From: Tissierellia bacterium
GTDB taxonomy: Bacteria; Bacillota_A; Clostridia; Tissierellales; Peptoniphilaceae
Reading direction: 5' to 3'
Assembly (NCBI GenBank): GCA_030537695.1
Contig: JAUNVJ010000002.1
Coordinates: forward strand, 1,126 to 65,125
Length of the DNA stretch: 64,000 nt
Positions 24,150 through 32,940 of this stretch are shown in pieces. Position 1 is the first letter of the stretch, and the number at the start of each line of letters is the position of its first letter. The notes beneath the pieces were generated by a model that had not been told where the DNA came from, did not search any database, and saw nothing but the letters and a program-made list of their open reading frames with translations. Made by a program: the position numbers and the translations under genes.

Positions 24150-24471
24150 CTTCTTCAACCTCTACAAATCGGTTTTCAAACTCTCGTGCTACTTGTTCAA
24201 ACAGCTCATCATCTTCTACAACATTTAGTTCTACTTCTTCTTCGTTTAATTCCTTATATTCATAAATATATACATCTTCCCCATCTCCTTCATCAGCAGG
24301 TAAAAGGGCAATGTAGTTGGAGTCTTGAAAATCAAAAGTTCCCAATACGATGCATTCCAATTCTGTATCGTCGTCTAAAGTTAAAGTCATCGTTTCAAAT
24401 TCTTGCATTTCTTCATGATTATGATCGTGATGATCATGGTTACATCCGCATCCGCAATGTTTATCCGTCAT
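24139..24471 (-). CDS. DUF1292 protein with His/Cys-rich N-terminus
   Basis: A 110-residue very acidic protein. Residues about 25-105 match DUF1292 (PF06949): TMTLTLDDDTELECIVLGTF, then YIALLPADEGDGEDVYIYEY. The first 20 residues are unusual, with Cys at 6, 8 and 10 and His at 12, 14, 15, 17 and 19, a likely metal-binding tail like those on nickel or zinc chaperones. DUF1292 proteins often lie near yrzL-type genes in Firmicutes; the function is unknown. GGAGG precedes the ATG, and it begins a run of overlapping genes down to 21710. Confidence 0.82.
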   Translation of the reverse strand: MTDKHCGCGCNHDHHDHNHEEMQEFETMTLTLDDDTELECIVLGTFDFQDSNYIALLPADEGDGEDVYIYEYKELNEEEVELNVVEDDELFEQVAREFENRFVEVEEDGN

Positions 24472-24494
24472 AATGGACCTCCTATTTTTCTATA

Positions 24495-25949
24495 CTATTT
24501 TAAATTTTTTAATATTTCAATTACAAAGTCAAATACTCTCTTAGTAGAAGAAATTTGTAAATTTTCTCCCGGAGCATGGGGACCGCTAATATTCGGTCCA
24601 ATGGAAAGCATATCGATATCTCCGATCGTTTCTACAAAGATTCCACATTCCAATCCTGCATGGATCGCTTCCAGTTCCAATTCTTTACCCGTTAATCCAC
24701 GGTAGCTTTCCATTGCTACTTCCCGGATGGGAGATTCATCTTTATACTCCCAGGCAGGATATGCCGATTGAACGACAAATTCCCCTCCTACAAGTTCAGC
24801 ACATATTCGATGGCGATCTCCAATCTCCTCCTTTAAAGAAGCAGAGGATGATCTGGAATTGGTCAAAATTCGAATTTGATCCTTATGAGATTCAATGACA
24901 CCGACATTTACAGACGATTCCACCAGTCCCTCAATATCATGACTCATGCTTTGAACCCCATTGGGTAAAATGTTTAAAAGGTAAACAATGTTTTTTGCAA
25001 TCTCTTCTTTTAGAGCTTCCTTCCACTCCTCTTTTGCCTTTTCAAAATTCAACCGAACATTAGGATCTACTTTTCCTAATTCTCCGACAAATTCTCCATT
25101 TAATTCTACGATTGTATCCTGTATGTTTTTACGATCCTTAGGTAGAATGGTTATTTTTGCTTTCGAATATCTTGGAATCGCATTGGGTTTTGCTCCTCCT
25201 TCAATATCAATCAATTCAATCTTAAATTGATCCATCAATCGGTAGAGAGCTCGTGCTAACAATTTATTGGAATTGCCTAATCCTTTTGAAATATCCTGTC
25301 CGGAATGTCCCCCTTTTAATCCGGTGACACTCAATTCATAAAATTCACGTTCTCCTTCAATTGGAGCTGTTTCTCTGGTAAAAGATATATAATCTCGTTC
25401 TCCTCCGGCACAGGATATACAAGCGACTCCTTCCCTCTCGGAATCCAAGTTTAAAAGTATTTTTCCCTTTAATAGGGACCCGTCCAATTCTTTTGCTCCG
25501 GTCATACCGTCTTCTTCGTTAACGGTAATCAAAACTTCCAATTCCGGATGATCGTATTGATCACTTTCAAGAATGGCAAGAGCCATAGCCACAGCGATTC
25601 CATTATCGGCACCTAATGTGGTATCGTGGGATAAAATATAATCTCCTTCTATTACATAGGGGATGGGGTCTTGATCGAAATCAATATGACAATTTTCTTT
25701 TTTCTCACAAACCATATCCATATGACCTTGTAGAATCAAAGTGGGACTATCCTCATAACCTTTTGTGGCTTTTTTAGTTATAATGATATTATTTACCTTA
25801 TCACGAATATATTTTAGTTCATGCTCTTTGGCAAAATTTTCTAAATAATCAGCTATCTGTTCTTCTTTGTGGGAACAGCGTGGGATTTTTGTCATTTGGT
25901 CAAAGTAGTAAAATACTCTTTCAGGTTCCAAATGTTTCATACTACTCAA
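24495..25949 (-). CDS. pepD: Aminoacyl-histidine dipeptidase (PepD, M20 family)
   Basis: A 484-residue zinc dipeptidase that breaks a broad range of dipeptides, including Xaa-His, in the cytosol. Metal and catalytic residues are visible in LQGHMDMVCEK (His and Asp), TTLGADNGIAVAMA (bridging Asp), NEEDGMTGAKELDG (two Glu), and HAGLECG near the C-terminus. The ORF can start at ATG 25955, but AGGAGG then leaves only one base of spacing. TTG at 25949 gives six bases and is preferred. Peptide use fits an amino-acid-fermenting anaerobe. It stands between the DUF1292 operon and msrA. Confidence 0.9.
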   Translation of the reverse strand: MSSMKHLEPERVFYYFDQMTKIPRCSHKEEQIADYLENFAKEHELKYIRDKVNNIIITKKATKGYEDSPTLILQGHMDMVCEKKENCHIDFDQDPIPYVIEGDYILSHDTTLGADNGIAVAMALAILESDQYDHPELEVLITVNEEDGMTGAKELDGSLLKGKILLNLDSEREGVACISCAGGERDYISFTRETAPIEGEREFYELSVTGLKGGHSGQDISKGLGNSNKLLARALYRLMDQFKIELIDIEGGAKPNAIPRYSKAKITILPKDRKNIQDTIVELNGEFVGELGKVDPNVRLNFEKAKEEWKEALKEEIAKNIVYLLNILPNGVQSMSHDIEGLVESSVNVGVIESHKDQIRILTNSRSSSASLKEEIGDRHRICAELVGGEFVVQSAYPAWEYKDESPIREVAMESYRGLTGKELELEAIHAGLECGIFVETIGDIDMLSIGPNISGPHAPGENLQISSTKRVFDFVIEILKNLK

Positions 25950-26027
25950 ATCCATTCCTCCTTACACTTGTTTTAGAATCAATTAGCTATAGCCATATTA
26001 TACCATTTATTTTAAAATTTTTGCGAA

Positions 26028-26498
26028 TCAATCTAATTTTATATGGCAGTATCCCCCAGGATTTTTCTTCAGATAATCCTGATGGTACTCTTCCGCTGGA
26101 TAAAAGTTTTCCAATGGAAGAACTTCTGTCACGATACGAGAGTATCGGGGACGAATGGATTCAATAAAATTTTCAATCTTCTCTTGATCTTCTTTTTCCG
26201 TAAAGTATATGCCACTTCGATATTGGGTACCGATATCAAAGCCTTGCCGATTGATTAAAGTAGGATCAATAATACTGAAAAATCTTTTTAAAATTTCTTG
26301 AAGGGTTATCTTCTTTGGATCATAATCCACTTTGACTGTTTCCACCGCATTTGTCTTTCCGCTACAAACCTCTTCATAACTGGGGTTTTTTCGGTTGCTA
26401 TTGCCATAGCCTGATGTCGTTTCCATAACCCCTTCCAGACGAGAAAAATATTCGTCAACACCCCAAAAGCAGCCTCCAGCTAAATAAATCGTCTTCAT
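26028..26498 (-). CDS. msrA: Peptide methionine (S)-S-oxide reductase
   Basis: A 156-residue MsrA that repairs oxidised methionine. The catalytic Cys is in GCFWGVDEYFSRLEGV (C10), followed by the family stretch TTSGYGNSNRKNPSYEEVCSGKTNAVETVKVDYDP and the C-terminal AEEYHQDYLKKNPGGYC. There is no MsrB domain. Its ATG shares one base with the stop of the RelA/SpoT-domain gene, so the two are coupled. Confidence 0.95.
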   Translation of the reverse strand: MKTIYLAGGCFWGVDEYFSRLEGVMETTSGYGNSNRKNPSYEEVCSGKTNAVETVKVDYDPKKITLQEILKRFFSIIDPTLINRQGFDIGTQYRSGIYFTEKEDQEKIENFIESIRPRYSRIVTEVLPLENFYPAEEYHQDYLKKNPGGYCHIKLD

Positions 26499-27841
26499 TA
26501 TAACACCTCTTTTTGATTTAAATTCTTTTTGTAATAATATTTGATATCATAAGGTTCAATAATGCCCTTTCCAATGAGAGTTTGGGTCAATTCTTTAAAA
26601 TGAGGTAGTGATTTTTCAAAAAGAAATGCTAAGGTTGGATCATCATTAAATCCGATGGCAACTTCTGCTAAAAGCTGTTCCTGTAATTCATTTTTTTCCG
26701 ACTCTTCCATTTTGGAATAATTGAAAAGTTCCAGTAATACCAATGTATATTCATATCGAATAAAATATAGAAAATCCTCAATGTTTTTTTTCATAGTCTC
26801 TTCGTTAATCAAACTGATGATCTTGAAAAAGATATTCCATTCGAAATCACGGTTTAAATAGGATAATAGAGTTCTTCCAATGCTTCGCGTGAAACTGTCT
26901 GTAAACTGGGGCATCTCCTCAAATACTATGTATTCTTCTAAATTCATTTCCGGTTCGGAAATGCGGTTAATACGATTAATGAGAAAGATAAAATTTTCTC
27001 CATAAGACAAATCTTTGTTTTTAATACATTTCATAAAAAGATAATCCACAATGACATCCGAAGTACTTTTTAAATCAAAGACAAAACCCAGCTCATCGTA
27101 AACCTTGTTGACAAATACATCATGAATAATTTTTGAAAGAAGAACCTTCAATTGATTTTCAGCCGAAATATAAGCACTGGCATCTAAGCTGTTCACATGA
27201 TCATAAAGAATCATCAATTGACGATCCACCATGGAAAGATTCTCGATAATAGAGCTCATGATATCTCGAAAAAATCCTTCCGTTACCATATAATTATAGT
27301 TTTTGTAGAGTATTTTATGATCTATTTCGCCCCAAAACACATTCACAAGGGATTTAATTTGCAGTTCAAAGTAAAAATTTCGTTGTTCTCCTCGATAGAT
27401 TCCATCGACTTTATAAATACTAAAGCCATTATTCAATAATTGGGGCTGTTTTTGTTCTAAATTTAATTCAATGCGATTGTTTTTGCGAGAACTATAGTAA
27501 CCTTTCCCGCAATAACTTCGAAACTTTCGTTGAATGATTTGATAAATTTGATCCTCGTCTTTGTTAAAACGACATTCAATACGCAATCCGATTAAATCAG
27601 GAACGTTTTCAAAACAATCTTTCGGATCAGGGTGCTCTAAAAAATAGTTCCGACGTATCACCTTATCTCGTAAAGATTTGGAAGATTTAATTCGTGAGGT
27701 AATATTAATCGCTCGATCATCATTATCTAAAAGATCTTTAAAATAATCCGTCAATACCTGTGCTACCTCACGAAGATCCTCTTCATAATGGTCCCGTAGT
27801 TTCAGTACTTCGTCCACATAGTGAAAGAGTTTTAATTTCAT
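26498..27841 (-). CDS. RelA/SpoT-domain protein with long C-terminal extension
   Basis: The N-terminal 200 residues resemble the nucleotidyltransferase (synthetase) domain of (p)ppGpp enzymes: TSRIKSSKSLRDKVIRRN, PDLIGLRIECRFNKDEDQIYQII, and FELQIKSLVNVFWGEIDHKILYKN, corresponding to the R-x-K-S, D-x-x-G-x-R and E-x-Q-I...EH/DH motifs. No HD hydrolase domain and no TGS or ACT is visible. Residues about 220-447 form an all-helical extension of unknown function, much longer than in SasA/SasB small alarmone synthetases. It may make an alarmone, but activity is unproven. AGGAGG precedes the ATG. Confidence 0.8.
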   Translation of the reverse strand: MKLKLFHYVDEVLKLRDHYEEDLREVAQVLTDYFKDLLDNDDRAINITSRIKSSKSLRDKVIRRNYFLEHPDPKDCFENVPDLIGLRIECRFNKDEDQIYQIIQRKFRSYCGKGYYSSRKNNRIELNLEQKQPQLLNNGFSIYKVDGIYRGEQRNFYFELQIKSLVNVFWGEIDHKILYKNYNYMVTEGFFRDIMSSIIENLSMVDRQLMILYDHVNSLDASAYISAENQLKVLLSKIIHDVFVNKVYDELGFVFDLKSTSDVIVDYLFMKCIKNKDLSYGENFIFLINRINRISEPEMNLEEYIVFEEMPQFTDSFTRSIGRTLLSYLNRDFEWNIFFKIISLINEETMKKNIEDFLYFIRYEYTLVLLELFNYSKMEESEKNELQEQLLAEVAIGFNDDPTLAFLFEKSLPHFKELTQTLIGKGIIEPYDIKYYYKKNLNQKEVL

Positions 27842-27857
27842 AAATCCTCCTGATGTA

Positions 27858-28610
27858 TTAATCCTCGTTCAACCATTTAATTTCGTGTTCTTTTTTCAAT
27901 TCATCAATTTTATCCTGATAGATAACTTGTTCTTTTTGACGACGAATTTGATCGGCAATATTTTCTTTTACTTCATCGAAACTAAGATTTCTCTCCTTTT
28001 GAATATCATCTACTTTAATAATATGATATCCAAATTGCGTTTTAACCGGTTGAGAGATTTCACCTTTTTCCATTTCAAATACGACCTGATCAAATTCCGG
28101 TACCATTTGTCCCGGTGCAAAAGTTCCCAGATTACCACCTTTTTGAGATGATGGACAAGTAGAATGCATTTTTGCCAATTCTTCAAAGCGTTCACCGGAT
28201 TTCAATTTTTCGCTGATCTCTTTCGCTACATCTTCCGATTCAACCAGAATATGAGCAGCACTTACTTTTTTTTGCTCCTTAAAATCTTCTTTATGATCCT
28301 CATAAAAAGCTTCCACTTCTTCATCGGATACTTCGATTCCCTGTAATAATTTTCCTAAAGCATATGTTTTTAACATGGATTGCCTTGCTTTTTCAGCCAC
28401 CCTTATAAAGTCCTCCTCTTGATCATATCCTTTCTCAATAGCATCAAAATAGAGAAGTTGTTGCTGAATCAATTCATTAATTAAAGGTGTTTTGTCCGGA
28501 TTTTGCAAAAAGTAATTTTTTACTTCCGGTGCCAAAGACTCAACAAATATTAAAACATCATCGCTGGTAATTTCTACATCGTCTACTAGGGCATATACTT
28601 TTTTTTTCAT
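27858..28610 (-). CDS. Parvulin-type peptidyl-prolyl isomerase (no signal peptide)
   Basis: A 250-residue protein with an N-terminal SurA-like helical part (residues 1-105) and a PpiC domain at about 113-210 (VSAAHILVESEDVA, CPSSQKGGNLGTFAPGQMVPEFDQVVF, VKTQFGYHIIKVDD). Unlike secreted PrsA it starts MKKKVYALVDDVEI with no signal peptide or lipobox, so it is probably cytoplasmic. GGAGG precedes the ATG. A hairpin with T-run lies immediately upstream (28632-28660). Confidence 0.88.
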   Translation of the reverse strand: MKKKVYALVDDVEITSDDVLIFVESLAPEVKNYFLQNPDKTPLINELIQQQLLYFDAIEKGYDQEEDFIRVAEKARQSMLKTYALGKLLQGIEVSDEEVEAFYEDHKEDFKEQKKVSAAHILVESEDVAKEISEKLKSGERFEELAKMHSTCPSSQKGGNLGTFAPGQMVPEFDQVVFEMEKGEISQPVKTQFGYHIIKVDDIQKERNLSFDEVKENIADQIRRQKEQVIYQDKIDELKKEHEIKWLNED

Positions 28611-28631
28611 TTCAATTCCTCCATATGAAAA

Positions 28632-28660
28632 AGGGAAGATCGAAAGAGCTCGACTTCCCT
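28632..28660 (-). terminator. Hairpin with T-run upstream of the parvulin gene
   Basis: AGGGAAG (28632-28638) pairs with CTTCCCT (28654-28660), with inner TCGA/TCGA pairing and one bulged base. On the minus strand TTTTTC follows, then the GGAGG of the parvulin gene. It may terminate the thioesterase transcript or act as an attenuator. Confidence 0.6.
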
Positions 28661-28795
28661 ACTGTTTAAATTCTAAACTTATCAATAGATGAAATGGTTG
28701 TATTCGTTTTTCATTTAGTTTGTTAAAGTAAATCATAAATACACCAACTTCCAAATCTATTAGTAATTTAATCATATCAAAAGATCATGTTTTTT

Positions 28796-29509
28796 TCAAT
28801 CATTTTTCCAATTGCACCAAGCTCTTGCAGCGATTTCTTTTCCGATTATTTCAAAAGATAATCCATTTTCTTCTTGGTACGTTTTGATGAGGACTTTTTC
28901 ACTCTTGCGCAGTTCTTGAAGATAGTGAATACGAAATATGCTAAAAGAATGGTTTTGATCGTCCAACTCTTTTAAAGACTCTTCTAGCCATTGAATATAG
29001 ACTAAATTATTCACATGGCCATTCCCGTCAATATCTTGTTTTTTAATGAAGCTTATCCGTTCTTGGATCGGTTTACCGTGGTGAAAAATTTTAGGTATCC
29101 TTGGAAAAATTGCCTCTTCATTTTTGTCAAATTGTTTCGATAATTCTGTCGGGATGGGAATCGGTTTTTTCTTTTGCCAATCCATCAATATAAAAATTAC
29201 AGATCCTTCCACCAGTAATTCATTTTCCTTAAAGAGTTGAAATTCTCGTTGTACTTGAAGTTTCCCACTAGAGCTGATCCAAGTACTGATTTGGACTTTA
29301 TCTTTTCTTTCCTGTAAGTCGTGGATTTTAAAGCTCCATTTATAAATAATCCAACCATACCCTTTGTTCCTTAGAGCTTCTTCATAGTGGCCCATACTTT
29401 CGGAATGGTCATTGGAAGATTCTAAGAAAAGTTTTCCAATATCTGCTAAAGAAATAGAATTATTTTTAAATTGTCTTGTGTCAACTTGATATTTTTTTCT
29501 AAATTTCAT
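28796..29509 (-). CDS. Acyl-ACP thioesterase
   Basis: A 237-residue FatA/FatB-type hydrolase (PF01643) that releases fatty acids from acyl carrier protein. It has two hotdog folds. The N-terminal one contains ALRNKGYGWIIYKWSFKI, and the second carries the catalytic Asp/Asn/His set DIDGNGHVNNLVYIQWLEES (about residues 156-175). Length is normal for bacterial members. It is divergent from glmS and closes with an uncertain terminator. Confidence 0.9.
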   Translation of the reverse strand: MKFRKKYQVDTRQFKNNSISLADIGKLFLESSNDHSESMGHYEEALRNKGYGWIIYKWSFKIHDLQERKDKVQISTWISSSGKLQVQREFQLFKENELLVEGSVIFILMDWQKKKPIPIPTELSKQFDKNEEAIFPRIPKIFHHGKPIQERISFIKKQDIDGNGHVNNLVYIQWLEESLKELDDQNHSFSIFRIHYLQELRKSEKVLIKTYQEENGLSFEIIGKEIAARAWCNWKND

Positions 29510-29545
29510 AAAATCACCGTCATTATTGTATCAGAAATCCCTTGG

Positions 29546-29574
29546 TTTACATACTTATTTTCTTATGGTAAAAT
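29546..29574 (+). promoter_or_regulatory. Sigma-A promoter of glmS
   Basis: TTTACA (29546-29551), a 17-base spacer and TAAAAT (29569-29574), placing the transcript start just before the ribozyme. Confidence 0.75.
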
Positions 29575-29589
29575 GTTTTTTGAGATAAA

Positions 29590-29736
29590 AATTTAGTAAG
29601 CGCCAGAACCCTTTGGGTTGACGAGGAATGAAGTGATCGAAAATTCGGCGGATGCTTCATAGGTTTCACAGCCTCAGCATTTCACAAATAATAAAAGTAA
29701 TTTTATCACAAAAGAAATGAAGTGAGTCTCAAAATT
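29590..29736 (+). ncRNA. glmS ribozyme/riboswitch
   Basis: The leader of glmS contains the conserved core: AGCGCCAGAACC at the cleavage site, GTTGACGAGGA, then ATCGAAAATTCGGCGGATGC, followed by P3/P4-type pairings. This matches the self-cleaving glmS element that uses glucosamine-6-phosphate as cofactor. Cleavage is predicted between A29599 and G29600. Cleavage lowers glmS mRNA when the product is plentiful. The 3' limit is approximate. Confidence 0.93.
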
Positions 29737-29753
29737 TAATACGGAGGTTTTAT

Positions 29754-31577
29754 ATGTGTGGAATTGTTGGATATATCGGTCATGGAAATGCCATGGAGAT
29801 GATAGTACAAGGATTGTCCCGTTTAGAATACCGTGGTTATGATTCAGCAGGTATTTCCATTGTCGATGGCCATGATTTAAAGACCATTAAACGACAAGGC
29901 CGATTGACGAATTTAAAAAAAGCCTTGGAACAGACGCCTTTATCCGGCCACTTAGGTATTGGCCACACGCGATGGGCAACCCATGGAATTCCCAATGAGT
30001 TAAACGCTCATCCCCATTTAAACCAGGATCTGTCCATTAGTATCGTACACAATGGAATTATTGAAAATTATCAAGAGTTGAAAGACGAGCTATTGGAGGA
30101 TGGAATTTGCTTTCGATCTCAAACCGACTCGGAAGTAGTGGCTCATTTAATTTCCAAATATTACGACAATGATCTGTTAAAAGCAACTCACAAAGCCATT
30201 TCAAGGATCAAAGGAGCTTATGCTTTTTGTATTCTCTCCTCCAAAGAACCCCATCGACTAATTGCTGTACGACATCGATCTCCTTTGGTTATGGGCCTTT
30301 GGGACGAAGGATATATGATAGCTTCAGATATCCCCTGTATCATTGAACACACTAAAAATGTGATTTATTTTGATGATGGTGATATTTTAGACGTAAATGA
30401 AAAAGATTATGCTTTTTATAACATGAATTTAGAAAAAATTACAAAGGAAGTGAATGTAGTGGAATATAATATGGACGCAGCATCAAAGGGAGGATATGAA
30501 CATTTCTTAATAAAGGAAATTCACGAACAACCTGCTGCTGTAAGAGATGCGATTGAAAGAAAGTTAAAAAATGATTGCATTAATTTAGAAGAGGGCTATT
30601 TTACAAAAGAGGAAATTGCTTCTTTTAATAAGATATTTATCACAGCATGTGGAACGGCCCTTCATGCCGGCATGGTTGGAAAGTACGCCCTGGAACAATG
30701 GTTGCATCTTCCGGTAGAATGTGAAATTGCTTCGGAATTTCATTATGGAGATTATTTTGTCGATGAAAACACCTTGGTGATTTTAGTTTCCCAATCGGGA
30801 GAAACTGCCGATACTTTAGCCGCATTAAAAAAAGCTAAAGAATACGGAGCCACGACCCTTGCCATTACCAATGTAGTAGGATCCTCCATTGCCCGAGAAG
30901 CAGATAAGGTAATCTACTGTTATGCTGGTCCCGAGATTTCCGTAGCATCCACAAAAGCCTATACGACTCAATTGATTTGTCTTTATTTCTTAGCTTTGGA
31001 TTTTGCCGAAAAAGTTAAAACATTGAGTGAAGAAGAAATTAATAAAATCATTGGAGAACTTCGTCTCCTTCCTGAAAAGATCGAATCCATTTTAAATGCA
31101 AAAACCGATTATAAGGCCATTGCCGAATCGATAAAAGATGCCAGCTCCATTTTTTATACCGGTCGGCTATTAGATTATGTCACGGCTAAAGAAGGAGCCT
31201 TAAAACTCAAAGAAATTTCTTATATTCATACAGAAGCTTTGGCTGCCGGAGAATTAAAACACGGTTCCATGGCATTAATTGAAGAAGGAATGCCTGTTTT
31301 TTCCATCGCAACACAAAGTCATATTCTGGAAAAAACTTCTTCCAATAATGAAGAATTGGCTGCCAGAGGTGCGATCGTAACGGCAATCACCTTTGAAGGA
31401 GTCAAAGATATGGAAAAAGGTTGCAAAGAAGTAATCCATATTCCCAAAACCTTAGAAATTCTTTCTCCACTTCTTGCCGTGATTCCGACTCAACTCATCG
31501 CCTACCATACCTCTTATGCCAAGGGAAACGATGTAGATAAGCCTAGAAATCTAGCAAAAGCGGTCACCGTGGAATAG
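29754..31577 (+). CDS. glmS: Glutamine-fructose-6-phosphate aminotransferase
   Basis: This 607-residue enzyme makes glucosamine-6-phosphate for peptidoglycan precursors. The N-terminal class II glutaminase has nucleophile Cys2 (MCGIVGYIG) and SRLEYRGYDSAG. Two SIS isomerase domains follow (ITACGTALHAG, VSQSGETADTLAAL, then LKEISYIHTEALAAGELKHG), ending in the family tail DKPRNLAKAVTVE. GGAGG precedes ATG. Expression is controlled by the upstream ribozyme, and a terminator follows. Confidence 0.97.
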   Translation: MCGIVGYIGHGNAMEMIVQGLSRLEYRGYDSAGISIVDGHDLKTIKRQGRLTNLKKALEQTPLSGHLGIGHTRWATHGIPNELNAHPHLNQDLSISIVHNGIIENYQELKDELLEDGICFRSQTDSEVVAHLISKYYDNDLLKATHKAISRIKGAYAFCILSSKEPHRLIAVRHRSPLVMGLWDEGYMIASDIPCIIEHTKNVIYFDDGDILDVNEKDYAFYNMNLEKITKEVNVVEYNMDAASKGGYEHFLIKEIHEQPAAVRDAIERKLKNDCINLEEGYFTKEEIASFNKIFITACGTALHAGMVGKYALEQWLHLPVECEIASEFHYGDYFVDENTLVILVSQSGETADTLAALKKAKEYGATTLAITNVVGSSIAREADKVIYCYAGPEISVASTKAYTTQLICLYFLALDFAEKVKTLSEEEINKIIGELRLLPEKIESILNAKTDYKAIAESIKDASSIFYTGRLLDYVTAKEGALKLKEISYIHTEALAAGELKHGSMALIEEGMPVFSIATQSHILEKTSSNNEELAARGAIVTAITFEGVKDMEKGCKEVIHIPKTLEILSPLLAVIPTQLIAYHTSYAKGNDVDKPRNLAKAVTVE

Positions 31578-31588
31578 AATTTTTGTAG

Positions 31589-31620
31589 ACGCATTGTAAT
31601 TTAACAATGCGTTTTTTCTT
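31589..31620 (+). terminator. Terminator of glmS
   Basis: Stem ACGCATTGT/ACAATGCGT with a T-run, 12 bases after the glmS stop. Confidence 0.9.
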
Positions 31621-31670
31621 TGACAAAAAATGAGGCGATCTATATAATTTATCTAAGGAGGATGAACAGG

Positions 31671-32912
31671 ATGGAAAATGGATTTCTGCTATTGATCTCG
31701 ATAATTTTTTTGTATTTTTCCTATAAATTCACTTTAATCGAAAATGCCTTTCTAGCATTGAGTCCTCATCGATTGCAAAAAATGAAAGACTCAGAACATG
31801 AAAATATTGAATTTATTCAATCTCTTGTTAAGGATCGTAATTTGTATTCTACTACTTTAATAGGAGATTACCTTTCCAATGCCTTTTGTTCCATTTTTTG
31901 TTCTTTGTTTTTTTATCAATTATATTCCTATCCCGGAATTGTAATCGGTGCTTTTTTATCGATTTTATTCGTCATTATCCTTGGAGAGACTTATCCACGA
32001 GCGATGGGATCTCAAAATTATGAAAAAATTGTATCAAAAAATATATCCTTTATCCGTTTGTTTTTAAATCTCTATCGACCACTGTCTTTGTTCATTCAAT
32101 TTCTATCCAGTTTAATTGTCAATATTACCGGTGGAGATCAAAATTATAAAGAACCTCTCATTACGGAAGATGAATTAAAAGATGCTGTTTCTTTGGGAAT
32201 TGAAGAAGGTATCATCGACCAAAATGAATCTTTTATGATTGAAAATGTCATTGATTTTCGAGATTCTTATGCAAAAGACATCATGACACCTCGGACGGAT
32301 ATTGTAGCCATAAATATCGAGTCCACTTATGATGAAATTCTTCAAATCGTCAGTTTGGAAAATTATTCTCGAATGCCAGTCTATGAAGATAATATCGATA
32401 ATATTGTTGGAATTTTAAATGTAAAAGATCTCTTTAGTATGGATCGGAATCGTCTTTTAAAGGACAATGCATCTTTGATTAAAAAACCCTTTTTTACATT
32501 CGAATTTAAACCCACGGCCATGCTATTTGACGAAATGCGTCATAAAAAATTGACTGTGGCCATAGTCAAGGATGAATACGGAGGAACAGAAGGTCTAATA
32601 ACGATGGAAGATTTGATCGAAAGAATTGTAGGAAATATATCCGATGAATACGATTTGGAAGACGATGAAAATATTATACAAATTAAAAAGAATGAATATC
32701 TGATCGATGGCAGTGTAAAATTGGATGAATTGAATCAATCTCTCCATTTGGATTTAAAATCCGATGAGTTTGAATCCGTGGCTGGATTGATTATTGAACA
32801 AATTGATCGGATTCCTAAAAAAGGTGAAAGCTTTACAATCGACAATTTACAATTTACTATCAGAGAAAGTTCAGAAAAGCGAATCGAAAAAATATATTTA
32901 AAAATAAAATGA
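31671..32912 (+). CDS. CorC/HlyC-family membrane protein with CBS pair
   Basis: The 413-residue protein has an N-terminal DUF21/CNNM membrane domain (about residues 1-160, four hydrophobic segments), a CBS pair at about 190-310 (DIMTPRTDIVAINIES, YSRMPVYEDNIDNIVGILNVKDLF, TVAIVKDEYGGTEGLITMEDLIERIVG) and a C-terminal CorC/HlyC domain. Relatives are Mg2+ or Co2+ efflux proteins, often called hemolysin-like. The ATG at 31671 was chosen because AAGGAGG lies 9 bases before it; the open frame begins 17 codons earlier without a site. Confidence 0.88.
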   Translation: MENGFLLLISIIFLYFSYKFTLIENAFLALSPHRLQKMKDSEHENIEFIQSLVKDRNLYSTTLIGDYLSNAFCSIFCSLFFYQLYSYPGIVIGAFLSILFVIILGETYPRAMGSQNYEKIVSKNISFIRLFLNLYRPLSLFIQFLSSLIVNITGGDQNYKEPLITEDELKDAVSLGIEEGIIDQNESFMIENVIDFRDSYAKDIMTPRTDIVAINIESTYDEILQIVSLENYSRMPVYEDNIDNIVGILNVKDLFSMDRNRLLKDNASLIKKPFFTFEFKPTAMLFDEMRHKKLTVAIVKDEYGGTEGLITMEDLIERIVGNISDEYDLEDDENIIQIKKNEYLIDGSVKLDELNQSLHLDLKSDEFESVAGLIIEQIDRIPKKGESFTIDNLQFTIRESSEKRIEKIYLKIK

Positions 32913-32940
32913 TGGCGGATATCCGCCATCATTTTTTATT
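32904..32940. terminator. Bidirectional terminator between convergent genes
   Basis: Perfect palindromic stem ATGATGGCGGAT/ATCCGCCATCAT followed by a T-run, between the CBS-domain gene and the minus-strand gene at 32936. Confidence 0.9.

Noticed and set aside
24186..24473. 95-codon plus-strand open frame rich in Leu and His
   Set aside because: Antisense to the acidic DUF1292 gene; its composition is the mirror of that gene.
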